Counted from the first letter of the stretch, positions 7,612 through 15,724 are shown. The stretch is DNA of 47,211 bases from Streptomyces ureilyticus (GCF_011045025.1 NZ_JAAKZX010000061.1:1-47211); one strand, 5' to 3'. The notes: a model not told the origin generated them from the sequence alone. Program-made: numbers and translations.

Positions 7612-9024
7612 ATGCCCGCCGATTCCACGTCCACGGTCACCTCCGCCTCGTCCGCCGTCGCCTCTGCCTCCGTCTCCGACATCGCCCCCGCGCCCGTCAC
7701 GGGGTGGGGCCGCACCGCCCCCACGACCGCCCGCCTGATCCGCCCTCGTACCTACGAGGAGGCCGCGGCGGCCGTCCGGACGTGCGGGGCCCGCGGGGGC
7801 ATTGCGCGAGGGCTGGGACGGGCGTACGGGGACGCGGCGCAGAACGCGGGCGGGGCCGTGTTCGACATGACGGGCCTTGACCGGATCCACGCGATCGACG
7901 CGGACGGCGGGACGGTCCTGTGCGACGCCGGGGTCAGCCTGCACACGCTGATGCAGGTCCTGCTGCCGCTGGGCTGGTTCGTGCCGGTGACGCCCGGGAC
8001 CCGCTATGTGACGGTCGGCGGGGCGATCGGCGCCGACATCCACGGCAAGAACCACCATGTGTCCGGTTCGTTCACCCGCCATGTGCGCGCCCTGGAACTG
8101 CTCACCGCGGACGGCGAGATCCGTACGGTGGCCCGTGACACGCCGCTCTTCGACGCCACCGTGGGCGGCATGGGCCTGACGGGCGTCGTCCTCGCGGCGA
8201 CCGTGCGGCTCCAGCCCGTGGAGACCTCCTTGATGTCGGTCGACACGGAACGCGCCAAGGACCTGGACGACTTGATGGCCCGCCTCACGGCCACCGACCA
8301 CCGCTACCGCTACTCGGTCGCCTGGATCGACCTGCTCGCCCGCGGTACGTCGCTGGGGCGCTCGGTGCTGACACGCGGGGACCACGCTCCTGTCGACGCA
8401 CTGCCCGCACGCGCGCGTAGAGACCCACTCGCGTTCCGTCCTCTTCGCCTTCCCGCCGCCCCCTCCTTGGTCCCCGACGGCTTGCTCGGCCGCACGACGG
8501 TCGGCCTCTTCAATGAGCTCTGGTACCGGAAGACCCCACGCGCGCGCGTCGGCGCACTGCAGAAGATCTCCGCCTTCTTCCACCCCCTCGACGGTGTGCC
8601 GCACTGGAACCGCCTCTACGGGAGGGGCGGTTTCGTGCAGTACCAGTTCGTCGTCGGATACGGCCAGGAGGGCGCCGTGCACCGGATCGTGCACCGGATC
8701 TCGCGGCGCCGCTGCCCGTCGTTCCTCGCCGTGCTGAAGCGCTTCGGGGAGGGCGATCCGGGCTGGCTGTCCTTCCCGGTGCCCGGCTGGACGCTCGCCT
8801 TGGACCTCCCCGCGAACCTGCCGGGACTCGGCGCCTTCCTGGACGAGCTGGACGAGGAGGTCGCGGCGGCCGGCGGACGCGTCTACCTCGCGAAGGACGC
8901 ACGGCTGCGGCCCGAGCTGCTCGCCGCGATGTATCCACGGCTCGATGAATTCCGTGCGCTGCGGGCGGAGTTGGACCCGGCCGGGGTGTTCACGTCGGAT
9001 CTGTCGCGGCGCCTCGGACTGTGA
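7612..9024 (+). CDS. dprE1: DprE1-like FAD oxidase (decaprenylphosphoryl-ribose 2'-oxidase)
   Basis: A 470-residue flavoprotein of the vanillyl-alcohol-oxidase type. After a Ser/Ala-rich leader of about 35 residues come 'RGLGRAYGDAAQNAGG' and the FAD-binding block 'PGTRYVTVGGAIGADIHG' followed by 'KNHH', both nearly identical to mycobacterial DprE1. The C-terminal half carries 'YQFVVGYGQEG', 'LSFPVPGWTLALDLPAN' and the ending 'FTSDLSRRL'. DprE1 oxidises the 2'-hydroxyl of polyprenyl-phosphoryl-ribose to the keto form, which DprE2 then reduces. The residue aligning with the reactive Cys387 of M. tuberculosis DprE1 is Ala396 here (codon 8797-8799). It is 52 bases upstream of the dprE2 homologue and divergent from the phosphatase/UbiA pair. 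The frame is open further upstream, but ATG 7612 gives the family length. Confidence 0.93.
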   Translation: MPADSTSTVTSASSAVASASVSDIAPAPVTGWGRTAPTTARLIRPRTYEEAAAAVRTCGARGGIARGLGRAYGDAAQNAGGAVFDMTGLDRIHAIDADGGTVLCDAGVSLHTLMQVLLPLGWFVPVTPGTRYVTVGGAIGADIHGKNHHVSGSFTRHVRALELLTADGEIRTVARDTPLFDATVGGMGLTGVVLAATVRLQPVETSLMSVDTERAKDLDDLMARLTATDHRYRYSVAWIDLLARGTSLGRSVLTRGDHAPVDALPARARRDPLAFRPLRLPAAPSLVPDGLLGRTTVGLFNELWYRKTPRARVGALQKISAFFHPLDGVPHWNRLYGRGGFVQYQFVVGYGQEGAVHRIVHRISRRRCPSFLAVLKRFGEGDPGWLSFPVPGWTLALDLPANLPGLGAFLDELDEEVAAAGGRVYLAKDARLRPELLAAMYPRLDEFRALRAELDPAGVFTSDLSRRLGL

Positions 9025-9076
9025 GCCGTACACGGAGTCCGGTTTTCCAACCCACCTCTACAGGAGCTCGATTTTC

Positions 9077-9832
9077 ATGAAGGACGCCTTCGGAGCCCCC
9101 CAGTCCCTGCTCGTCCTCGGCGGCACGTCCGAGATCGCGCTCGCCACCGCGCGCCGTCTGATCGCCCGCCGCACCCGCACGGTCTGGCTCGCGGGCCGCC
9201 CCTCACCTGCCCTGGAGTCGGCCGCTTCCGGGCTGCGCGAACTCGGCGCCGACGTACGCACCGTCGCCTTCGACGCGCTCGACTCCGCCTCCCACGAGTC
9301 CGCGCTCGGCCCGGTCTTCAGCGAGGGCGACATCGACCTGGTGCTGCTCGCATTCGGCGTCCTGGGGGACCAGGCGCGCGACGAGAACGAGCCCGGTGCG
9401 GCCGTACGCGTCGCCCAGACCAACTACACCGGCGCGGTCTCGTCCGGCCTGATCTGCGCCAAAGCACTGCAGGCTCAGGGACACGGCTCCCTGGTGGTGC
9501 TCTCCTCGGTCGCCGGCGAACGCGCCCGCCGCGCCAACTTCATCTACGGCTCCAGCAAGGCGGGCCTCGACGCCTTCGCCCAGGGCCTGGGCGACGCGCT
9601 GCACGGCACAGGCGTCCACGTCATGGTCGTACGCCCCGGATTCGTACGCTCCCGCATGACGGCCGGTCTCCCGGAGGCCCCCCTCGCGACGACCCCGGAG
9701 GCGGTGGCGACCGCGATCGAAGTGGGCCTGCGTCGGCGCTCCGAGACGGTGTGGGTGCCAGGGTCGCTGCGCCTGGTGATGTCGGCGCTGCGGCATGCCC
9801 CGAGGGCGGTGGTCAGGCGCCTGCCCGTGTAG
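9077..9832 (+). CDS. dprE2: DprE2-like short-chain reductase
   Basis: A 251-residue short-chain dehydrogenase. The N-terminal dinucleotide-binding motif is 'LVLGGTSEIALATARRL', of the GGTSEIG type shared with DprE2, and the catalytic tetrad includes Ser in 'VVLSSVAGERARR' and 'YGSSKAG' (YxxxK). DprE2 reduces the 2'-keto intermediate to polyprenyl-phosphoryl-arabinose using NADH. The ATG at 9077 has AGGAG at 9062-9066, ten bases upstream. Position directly after dprE1 supports the specific assignment over a generic SDR. Confidence 0.9.
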   Translation: MKDAFGAPQSLLVLGGTSEIALATARRLIARRTRTVWLAGRPSPALESAASGLRELGADVRTVAFDALDSASHESALGPVFSEGDIDLVLLAFGVLGDQARDENEPGAAVRVAQTNYTGAVSSGLICAKALQAQGHGSLVVLSSVAGERARRANFIYGSSKAGLDAFAQGLGDALHGTGVHVMVVRPGFVRSRMTAGLPEAPLATTPEAVATAIEVGLRRRSETVWVPGSLRLVMSALRHAPRAVVRRLPV

Positions 9833-9866
9833 TCGCCGCTGAGCGGTCAGGGCGCCCGGTCGGCCT

Positions 9867-10451
9867 TCAGCGTGTAGGCAACGTGGTGTCGCTCTGCGTG
9901 GACGCGGTCGCCTGCGGAGGCACCACCGCTCCCCCGAACACGAAGTCACGGAGCCTGCGCCACACCCCGTCGGAGCCCTGCTCGTAGAGCGCGAACCCGG
10001 TGCACGGCCACTCGGCCTCGTACTCGGACAGCTCCTCGTACGCCCGGTCCATCGCCTCGTCGTCGATTCCGTGCGCCACCGTCACATGCGGGTGGTACGG
10101 GAACTGCAGTTCGCGTGCCACGGGCCCGGAGGCGTCCCGGACCTGCTTCTGCAGCCACGTACAGGCCTCGGCCCCCTCGACGACCTGGACGTACACGACG
10201 GGCGACAGCGGGCGGAAGGTTCCTGTGCCGCTCAGCCGCATCGGGAAGGGGCGCCCGGCGGCCGCGACCTCCACGAGGTGCGCCTCGATCGCGGGCAGCG
10301 CCGAGTCGTCGACCTCCGTCGGCGGCAGCAGCGTGACATGGGTGGGGATGCCGGAAGCGGCGGCGTCGCCGAAGCCCGCGCGCCGCTCCTGGAGCAGGCT
10401 GCCGTGTGGCTCCGGGACCGCGATCGACACGCCGATCGTTACGGTCCCCAC
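9867..10451 (-). CDS. 2'-5' RNA ligase family / 2H phosphoesterase
   Basis: A 194-residue protein with the two HxT motifs of the 2H superfamily, 'THVTLLPP' and 'PHVTVAHG', spaced as in LigT/ThpR-like proteins. Members cleave 2',3'-cyclic phosphates or join 2'-5' RNA ends; the real substrate of Streptomyces members is unknown to me. The start is GTG at 10451: the minus strand there reads AGGAGACGACGTG, a strong ribosome-binding site six bases away. The frame is open far upstream but only because of GC bias over trpS. It follows trpS by 191 bases on the same strand, and I see no clear terminator between them. Confidence 0.87.
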   Translation of the reverse strand: MGTVTIGVSIAVPEPHGSLLQERRAGFGDAAASGIPTHVTLLPPTEVDDSALPAIEAHLVEVAAAGRPFPMRLSGTGTFRPLSPVVYVQVVEGAEACTWLQKQVRDASGPVARELQFPYHPHVTVAHGIDDEAMDRAYEELSEYEAEWPCTGFALYEQGSDGVWRRLRDFVFGGAVVPPQATASTQSDTTLPTR

Positions 10452-10642
10452 GTCGTCTCCTGTCGTTGTGCTTGCTGTTGTGCTTGCCGTTGTGGTGGTG
10501 CTTGCCGTGGTGCGCTGGGTGTTCCCGGTGGCTCGGACTCTTCTGGCGGACAGGGATGGCCGCTGGTCCTGTGTGTTCCCTGTTTCCGTACGGCTTACGA
10601 CTGTACGGCCGTCGGGCCCGATCCCGGGTGTCAGTGCCTCGG

Positions 10643-11656
10643 TCAGTGTTTGGCGGGCAGGAAGCCCACTTTCTCGTACGCCTGGGAGAGCGTCTCCGCG
10701 GCGACGGCGCGCGCCTTCTCCGCACCCTTGGCCAGGATCGAGTCGAGCGTCTCCGGGTCGTCCAGATACTGCTGCGTACGCTCCCGGAACGGCGTCACGA
10801 AGTCGACCATGACCTCGGACAGGTCCGTCTTGAGCGCACCGTAGCCCTTGCCTACGTACTTCTGCTCCAGTTCCTCGATACCGGCTCCGGTGAGGGTGGA
10901 GTAGATGCTCAGCAGGTTGCTGATGCCGGGTTTGTTCTCGGCGTCGTAGCGGATCTCCGTGCCGGTGTCGGTGACCGCGCTCTTGACCTTCTTGGCGGTC
11001 GCCTTGGGCTCGTCGAGGAGGTTGATGAGGCCCTTCGGGGTCGACGCCGACTTGCTCATCTTGATCGACGGGTCCTGGAGGTCGTAGATCTTCGCCGTCT
11101 CCTTGAGGATGTGCGGCGCCGGGACCGTGAACGTCTGCCCGAAGCGGCCGTTGAAGCGCTCGGCGAGATCGCGCGTGAGCTCGATGTGCTGCCGCTGGTC
11201 CTCGCCGACCGGCACCTCGTTGGCCTGGTACAGCAGGATGTCCGCGACCTGGAGGATCGGGTACGTGAACAGGCCCACGGAGGCCCGGTCGGCACCCTGC
11301 CTGGAGGACTTGTCCTTGAACTGGGTCATACGGGACGCCTCGCCGAACCCGGTGAGGCAGTTCATGATCCAGGCGAGCTGGGCGTGCTCGGGGACATGGC
11401 TCTGGACGAAGAGCGTGCACCGCTCCGGGTCGAGCCCGGCGGCCAGCAGCTGGGCGGCGGCGAGCCGGGTGTTGGAGCGCAGCTCGGCGGGGTCCTGCGG
11501 AAGGGTGATCGCATGCAGGTCGACGACCGTGTAGAACGCGTCGTGGGTCTCCTGCAGAGCCACCCACTGACGGACGGCGCCGAGGTAATTGCCGAGGTGG
11601 AACGAGCCCGCGGTGGGCTGGATTCCGGAAAGCACGCGGGGACTGTCAGAAGCCAT
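10643..11656 (-). CDS. trpS: Tryptophanyl-tRNA synthetase
   Basis: A 337-residue class I aminoacyl-tRNA synthetase that charges tRNA-Trp. The nucleotide-binding motif is 'GSFHLGNYLGA' (HIGH equivalent HLGN) and the KMSKS loop is exact, 'IKMSKSAST'. 'GIQPTAG' near the start and 'MTQFKDKS' are also typical of bacterial TrpRS, as is the length. The ATG at 11656 begins 'MASDSPRVLSGIQPT'. It is divergent from the sigma-factor gene; many streptomycetes have a second trpS elsewhere, so this one may be housekeeping or the auxiliary copy. Confidence 0.96.
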   Translation of the reverse strand: MASDSPRVLSGIQPTAGSFHLGNYLGAVRQWVALQETHDAFYTVVDLHAITLPQDPAELRSNTRLAAAQLLAAGLDPERCTLFVQSHVPEHAQLAWIMNCLTGFGEASRMTQFKDKSSRQGADRASVGLFTYPILQVADILLYQANEVPVGEDQRQHIELTRDLAERFNGRFGQTFTVPAPHILKETAKIYDLQDPSIKMSKSASTPKGLINLLDEPKATAKKVKSAVTDTGTEIRYDAENKPGISNLLSIYSTLTGAGIEELEQKYVGKGYGALKTDLSEVMVDFVTPFRERTQQYLDDPETLDSILAKGAEKARAVAAETLSQAYEKVGFLPAKH

Positions 11657-11710
11657 GGCCTCATTCTCTCAGGTGTCGGGAGTCGGTCCGGAACTGGTCG
11701 GAAACAGATG

Positions 11711-11737
11711 GGAACCGATCCGTCTCCGGCGGTGTAA
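11711..11737 (+). promoter_or_regulatory. Putative ECF-type promoter of the sigma-factor gene
   Basis: GGAACC (11711-11716), a 15-base spacer, then GTGTAA (11732-11737). The same arrangement occurs at 13280-13306 before the third gene of the locus. The -10-like element ends 7 bases before the GTG start at 11745, which fits a leaderless transcript. Confidence 0.6.
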
Positions 11738-11744
11738 CAAGAGT

Positions 11745-12347
11745 GTGAGGACGCGGGAGGGGGGCCGCATCGTCGATGAGGCCGCGGTGATCGCACGCGT
11801 ACGCGCCGGAGAGCCGGAGGCGTATGCGGAGCTGGTGCGTGCCCATACGGGCATCGCACTCAGAGCGGCCGCGGCACTGGGCGCGGGTGCGGACGCGGAG
11901 GACGTGGTGCAGCAGGCCTTCTTCAAGGCGTACTGCACGTTGGGGCGCTTTCGGGACGGCGCGGCTTTCAGACCGTGGCTGCTGTCGATCGTCGCCAATG
12001 AGACGAGGAACACAGTGCGGACGGCGGTGCGCCAGCGCACGGTCGTGGGCCGCGAGGCCGCGCTGACGGAGGCTGAGCCGGTGATACCGGAGTCGGCGGA
12101 CCCGGCGGTCGCGGCGCTGGAGGTCGAGCGCCGGGCGGCGCTGCTGGCCGCCCTGGACCGGCTGAGCGAGGAGCACCGACGGGTCGTCACGTACCGCTAT
12201 CTGCTGGAGATGGATGAGCCGGAGACGGCCCAGGCTCTGGGCTGGCCGCGTGGGACGGTCAAGTCCCGGCTCAACCGCGCCCTGCGCAAACTGCAGCGGC
12301 TGCTGCCGGATTTCCAGCCCCGGGAAGGAGGTGATGAGCATGAGTGA
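11745..12347 (+). CDS. RNA polymerase sigma factor, ECF-like (sigma-70 family)
   Basis: A 200-residue group 4 sigma factor. Region 2 carries 'DAEDVVQQAFFKAYCTLGRF' with the hallmark EDVVQ motif and 'FRPWLLSIVANETRN'; region 4 carries 'LSEEHRRVVTYRYLLEM', then 'ALGWPRGTVKSRLNRALRKL', a helix-turn-helix that would read a -35 element. No extra C-terminal domain is seen. The start is uncertain: no in-frame ATG sits near a ribosome-binding site, and GTG 11745, just after the promoter-like sequence, would be leaderless; GTG 11787 is the alternative. The stop overlaps the next gene by 8 bases. The locus layout (sigma factor, membrane partner, shared promoter) suggests an autoregulated envelope-type response. 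Confidence 0.92.
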   Translation: MRTREGGRIVDEAAVIARVRAGEPEAYAELVRAHTGIALRAAAALGAGADAEDVVQQAFFKAYCTLGRFRDGAAFRPWLLSIVANETRNTVRTAVRQRTVVGREAALTEAEPVIPESADPAVAALEVERRAALLAALDRLSEEHRRVVTYRYLLEMDEPETAQALGWPRGTVKSRLNRALRKLQRLLPDFQPREGGDEHE

Positions 12348-13200
12348 GTCGTACGAGCACGGGGGCGCGGAGTCCCCGGGTGGTCGTGCCCCCGGCGAGC
12401 CGGGGCGTGCGCGCGGGAACGCGGACCGGCTGCCCGAGGAGCTGCGTGCGCTCGGACGGTCGCTGGATCCGCCGGGTGCGAGCGGGACCGAGTCGATGGT
12501 CGAGCGGGTGCTGGAGCAGATACTGGCCGAGCAGGTGCCGGTCCCGGTGGCCGAGCCGTCGGGACCGGCGACGCGGATCCGGTCGGCTCGGCGGTGGACG
12601 CGGCAGCGCTGGCGTTCGCTGACCGCCGCGCTGTGCGGACTGCTGACGGTGCTGGTGCTCACGCCTCCGGTGCGGGCGGCGGTCGTCGACTGGTTCGGAT
12701 TCGGTGGCGTCGAGGTGCGGTACGAGCCGTCGGAGCCACACGCTTCTCCGTCTCCGGTGCCGGGCTGCGAGCAGGGCCTGACCGTGGCGGGAGCTGCCCG
12801 GCGGGCAGGGATCGAGCCGCTGCTGCCAAGGGAGTTGGGGCGCCCGTCGGCGGCACAGGTGTCGGCTGACCGCCGGGTCCTGTCGCTGTGCTGGGACAAC
12901 GGGGACGGTGAGGTGATACGGCTCGACCAGTTCCGGGCGACGCTCTCTCCGCTGTTCTGGAAGTCGACGACGGTGCCCTACGAACCGGTCACGGTGAACG
13001 GCGACTCGGGCCTGTGGTTCGCCGAGCCCCACCGCCTTGAGCTCGCGCTGATCGACGCCCGCGGCCACGAGTACGCCAGGACGGTCCGCACGGCGGGGCC
13101 GACCCTGTTGTGGGAGGACCAGGGGGAGCAGCGGACGCTGCGGCTCGAGGGTGTGGAGTCGCGGGAGCGGGCGGAGGCTGTAGCGGAGTCCGTGGAGTAG
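12340..13200 (+). CDS. Membrane protein, probable anti-sigma factor partner
   Basis: A 286-residue protein. An N-terminal cytoplasmic part of about 85 residues with 'LPEELRALGRSLDPPGASGTESMVERVLEQI' is followed by one membrane helix (about residues 90-108, 'LTAALCGLLTVLVLTPPVRA') and an extracytoplasmic domain starting 'VVDWFGFGGVEVRYEPSEP'. The outer domain resembles the DUF4367/DUF4179-like domains of actinobacterial anti-sigma factors. I see no HxxxCxxC zinc anti-sigma motif, so the assignment rests on gene order, overlap with the sigma gene and topology. The start at 12340 has AAGGAGG at 12325-12331, eight bases upstream; ATG 12334 would be too close to it. Confidence 0.8.
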   Translation: MSESYEHGGAESPGGRAPGEPGRARGNADRLPEELRALGRSLDPPGASGTESMVERVLEQILAEQVPVPVAEPSGPATRIRSARRWTRQRWRSLTAALCGLLTVLVLTPPVRAAVVDWFGFGGVEVRYEPSEPHASPSPVPGCEQGLTVAGAARRAGIEPLLPRELGRPSAAQVSADRRVLSLCWDNGDGEVIRLDQFRATLSPLFWKSTTVPYEPVTVNGDSGLWFAEPHRLELALIDARGHEYARTVRTAGPTLLWEDQGEQRTLRLEGVESRERAEAVAESVE

Positions 13201-13279
13201 TGCCGCGGAGTAGAGCCGCGGAGCTGGCCCATTTGGGGGCGGGCGCCGCGAAGTGGTCGGAAGTCATGCGGGCCGAGTG

Positions 13280-13306
13280 GGAACCCCGGCGGGTCGAGCG
13301 GTGTAC
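13280..13306 (+). promoter_or_regulatory. Putative promoter recognised by the neighbouring sigma factor
   Basis: GGAACC (13280-13285), a 15-base spacer, then GTGTAC (13301-13306), followed by CAGAAGTG. This matches the sequence before the sigma gene (11711-11737) in both boxes, in spacing and in several flanking bases. It lies 51 bases before the ATG of the secreted protein gene. Confidence 0.6.
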
Positions 13307-13357
13307 CAGAAGTGACAGGGTGCGGACAGGCCGCATCCGGGGTCGACTGGGGGTCCG

Positions 13358-14113
13358 ATGCATCCGATGCGCAGGGTTCGTGAACTGGCAGCGGCAGCCG
13401 GGGCGTTGACGGTGGCGCTCGCTCTGGTACTGACCGGGGCGCCGACCGCGGTGGCGGGCGGGCCGACGAGTGTGCTGCTCGTATCGCCCTACAGCGGGGA
13501 GACGGCGTCGCTGTACACCAGCGACGCGGAATACGTGCGCCTGAGCGACCTGCTGCCTCAGCGGGGCGGCGACCTCGAGAAGTTGCAGGAGAAGCCGCCG
13601 GACCTCGACTCCATAGGCCGCGGGATCAACATCACATGGATGATCCATGACGTCACTCCCTGGCGTGTGGACAGGGTGCATCCTGACGTGCCCGGCTCCC
13701 GGAGCGTCTGGATCCAAACGCAGCTCACACTGGCGCCTGATGCGTTGAAGCCGCCGAAGGAGGTCTGGCACCGAGCGGAGAAGCCCGACGAGCTCCGGTC
13801 CCTGCTCACCGGTCTTGGCGTCATGAGCGAACACCCTGCGGGGACGAACCCGGCTTCGGGGCCGCAGCACTCGTCGGACGACACATCGGCCGCGGTGCCG
13901 CCCGGCGCCGACGAGACCCCTGCGACTACGGCCACGGCCGCCGCAGGGGCAGACGACGGAACCGACTGGTGGTGGGCGATACCGGGGCTGGCAGTCGGAG
14001 CCGTACTGGCCCTGGTGCTACGACCGTTCGCGGCGCGGTTGCCGGTGGCACTGCCTCCGGGCCGGGGGCGAGGACGGGATACCGGGCCTCGGCAAGAGTT
14101 GCGGGATGTGTGA
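13358..14113 (+). CDS. Secreted, C-terminally membrane-anchored protein of unknown function
   Basis: A 251-residue protein with an N-terminal signal peptide ('MHPMRRVRELAAAAGALTVALALVL', truncated here to its start: cleavage likely after AVA near residue 31), an extracytoplasmic domain containing 'TSVLLVSPYSGETASLY' and 'GINITWMIHDVTPWRVDRV', a Thr/Ala/Pro-rich linker, and a C-terminal membrane helix (about 207-226, 'WWWAIPGLAVGAVLALVL') with a basic tail. I do not recognise the outer domain. A GGGGG run lies just upstream of ATG 13358; ATG 13367 is an alternative. The promoter-like sequence shared with the sigma gene makes it a probable target of that sigma factor. Confidence 0.85.
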   Translation: MHPMRRVRELAAAAGALTVALALVLTGAPTAVAGGPTSVLLVSPYSGETASLYTSDAEYVRLSDLLPQRGGDLEKLQEKPPDLDSIGRGINITWMIHDVTPWRVDRVHPDVPGSRSVWIQTQLTLAPDALKPPKEVWHRAEKPDELRSLLTGLGVMSEHPAGTNPASGPQHSSDDTSAAVPPGADETPATTATAAAGADDGTDWWWAIPGLAVGAVLALVLRPFAARLPVALPPGRGRGRDTGPRQELRDV

Positions 14114-14151
14114 CCGGTACGGCGCAACCAGTCGGCAGGCGCCGCGTCCCA

Positions 14152-14214
14152 GCTGAACCGAGCTGGATCAGCTGAACACGCGCAGTGCCGGCTGAACCGG
14201 GCTGGCTCAGCTGA
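14152..14214. repeat. Imperfect direct repeat with inverted-repeat potential
   Basis: Two 24-base copies (14152-14175 and 14191-14214) begin GCTGAACCG and end TCAGCTGA, agreeing at 22 of 24 positions with a 39-base period. Each copy can fold through AGCTGA/TCAGCT arms, and TGAGGC (14212) can pair with GCCTCA further on (about 14230). The block lies between two convergent genes and may terminate both. Confidence 0.75.
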
Positions 14215-14269
14215 GGCAAGCCACTCAGGGCCTCAGTTGAGCTCAGCACCGTCAGTCGAGCCCGCCGTC

Positions 14270-15724
14270 TCAGCCCAGGTCGATCTCCGGGTACAGCGGG
14301 AAGCCGGCCACGAGGTCGGTGGCCCGGCGGGAGATCTCGTCCGCGATCTTGGGGTCCAGGATGTGCTGGGCCTTGGAGGGGGTGCCCTTCGCCGTGGTGC
14401 CGGGCTCCGCAGTCGTGAGGACCCGGTCGATCAGGCCGGCGACCTCGTCCATCTCGGCGGTTCCCAGGCCGCGCGTGGTGAGGGCGGGGGTGCCGATGCG
14501 GATGCCGGAGGTGTACCAGGCGCCGTTGGGGTCGGCGGGGATGGCATTGCGGTTGGTGACGATGCCCGAGTCGAGCAGGGCGGTCTCGGCCTGGCGGCCG
14601 GTGAGGCCGTAGGAGGTGGCGACATCGATCAGGTTGAGGTGGTTGTCGGTGCCGCCCGTGACGAGGGTGGCGCCCCGGCGCATCAGGCCCTCGGCGAGGG
14701 CGCGGGAGTTGTCGACGACGGCCTGGGCGTAGTCGCGGAACTCGGGGCGGCGGGCCTCGGCGAGCGCGACGGCCTTGGCGGCCATGACATGAGGAAGGGG
14801 GCCGCCGAGCACCATGGGGCAGCCGCGGTCGACCTGGTCCTTGAGGGAGTCGTCGCACAGCACCATGCCGCCGCGCGGGCCGCGCAGCGACTTATGGGTG
14901 GTGGTCGTGACGATCTGGGCGTGCGGGACGGGGTCGAAGTCGCCGGTGAGGACCTTGCCGGCGACGAGGCCCGCGAAGTGCGCCATGTCGACCATCAGCG
15001 TCGCACCGACCTCGTCGGCGATCTCACGCATGATGCGGAAGTTCACGAGACGGGGGTACGCGGAATAGCCGGCGACGATGATCAGGGGCTTGAACTCACG
15101 GGCGGAGATGCGCAGGGCCTCGTAGTCGATGAGGCCGGTGGCGGGGTCGGTGCCGTAGGAGCGCTGGTCGAACATCTTGCCGGAGATGTTCGGGCGGAAG
15201 CCGTGGGTGAGGTGGCCGCCGGCGTCGAGGGACATGCCGAGCATGCGCTGGTTGCCGAAGGCCTGGCGGAGCTCGGCCCAGTCGGCCTCGGAGAGGTCGT
15301 TGACGTTACGGACACCGGCCTTCGCGAGCGCCGGGGCCTCCACGCGATCGGCGAGGACGGCCCAGAAGGCGACGAGGTTGGCGTCGATGCCGGAGTGCGG
15401 CTGGGCGTAGGCGTGCTGGGCGCCGAAGAGTTCGCGGGCGTGCTCGGCGGCGAGGGCTTCGACGGTGTCGACGTTGCGGCAGCCGGCGTAGAAGCGGCGG
15501 CCGATGGTGCCCTCGGCGTACTTGTCGCTGAACCAGTTGCCCATGGCCAGCAGGGTGGCCGGGGAGGCGTAGTTCTCGGAGGCGATCAGCTTGAGCATCT
15601 CGCGCTGGTCGGCGACCTCCTGGCCGATGGCGTCGGCGACCCGGGGCTCGACGGCGCGGATCACTTCGAGGGCGCTGCGGAAGGCGGTGGATTCGGTGGA
15701 GAGGGGCGCAGACTTGTCGGACAT
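14270..15724 (-). CDS. glyA: Serine hydroxymethyltransferase
   Basis: A 484-residue PLP enzyme that converts serine and tetrahydrofolate to glycine and 5,10-methylene-tetrahydrofolate. Family motifs are clear: 'LIASENYASPA' near the N terminus, 'NKYAEG' variant 'SDKYAEGTIGRRFYAGC', 'MVDMAHFAGLVAG' and the PLP-lysine block 'TTTTHKSLRGPRGG'. It is somewhat longer than the E. coli enzyme (417 residues), with insertions typical of the longer actinobacterial form. The start at 15724 is preceded on the minus strand by GGAGG seven bases away. Its one-carbon role connects it with folD, purN and purH in the same window. No glycine riboswitch was seen in the 292-base divergent leader. Confidence 0.96.
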   Translation of the reverse strand: MSDKSAPLSTESTAFRSALEVIRAVEPRVADAIGQEVADQREMLKLIASENYASPATLLAMGNWFSDKYAEGTIGRRFYAGCRNVDTVEALAAEHARELFGAQHAYAQPHSGIDANLVAFWAVLADRVEAPALAKAGVRNVNDLSEADWAELRQAFGNQRMLGMSLDAGGHLTHGFRPNISGKMFDQRSYGTDPATGLIDYEALRISAREFKPLIIVAGYSAYPRLVNFRIMREIADEVGATLMVDMAHFAGLVAGKVLTGDFDPVPHAQIVTTTTHKSLRGPRGGMVLCDDSLKDQVDRGCPMVLGGPLPHVMAAKAVALAEARRPEFRDYAQAVVDNSRALAEGLMRRGATLVTGGTDNHLNLIDVATSYGLTGRQAETALLDSGIVTNRNAIPADPNGAWYTSGIRIGTPALTTRGLGTAEMDEVAGLIDRVLTTAEPGTTAKGTPSKAQHILDPKIADEISRRATDLVAGFPLYPEIDLG

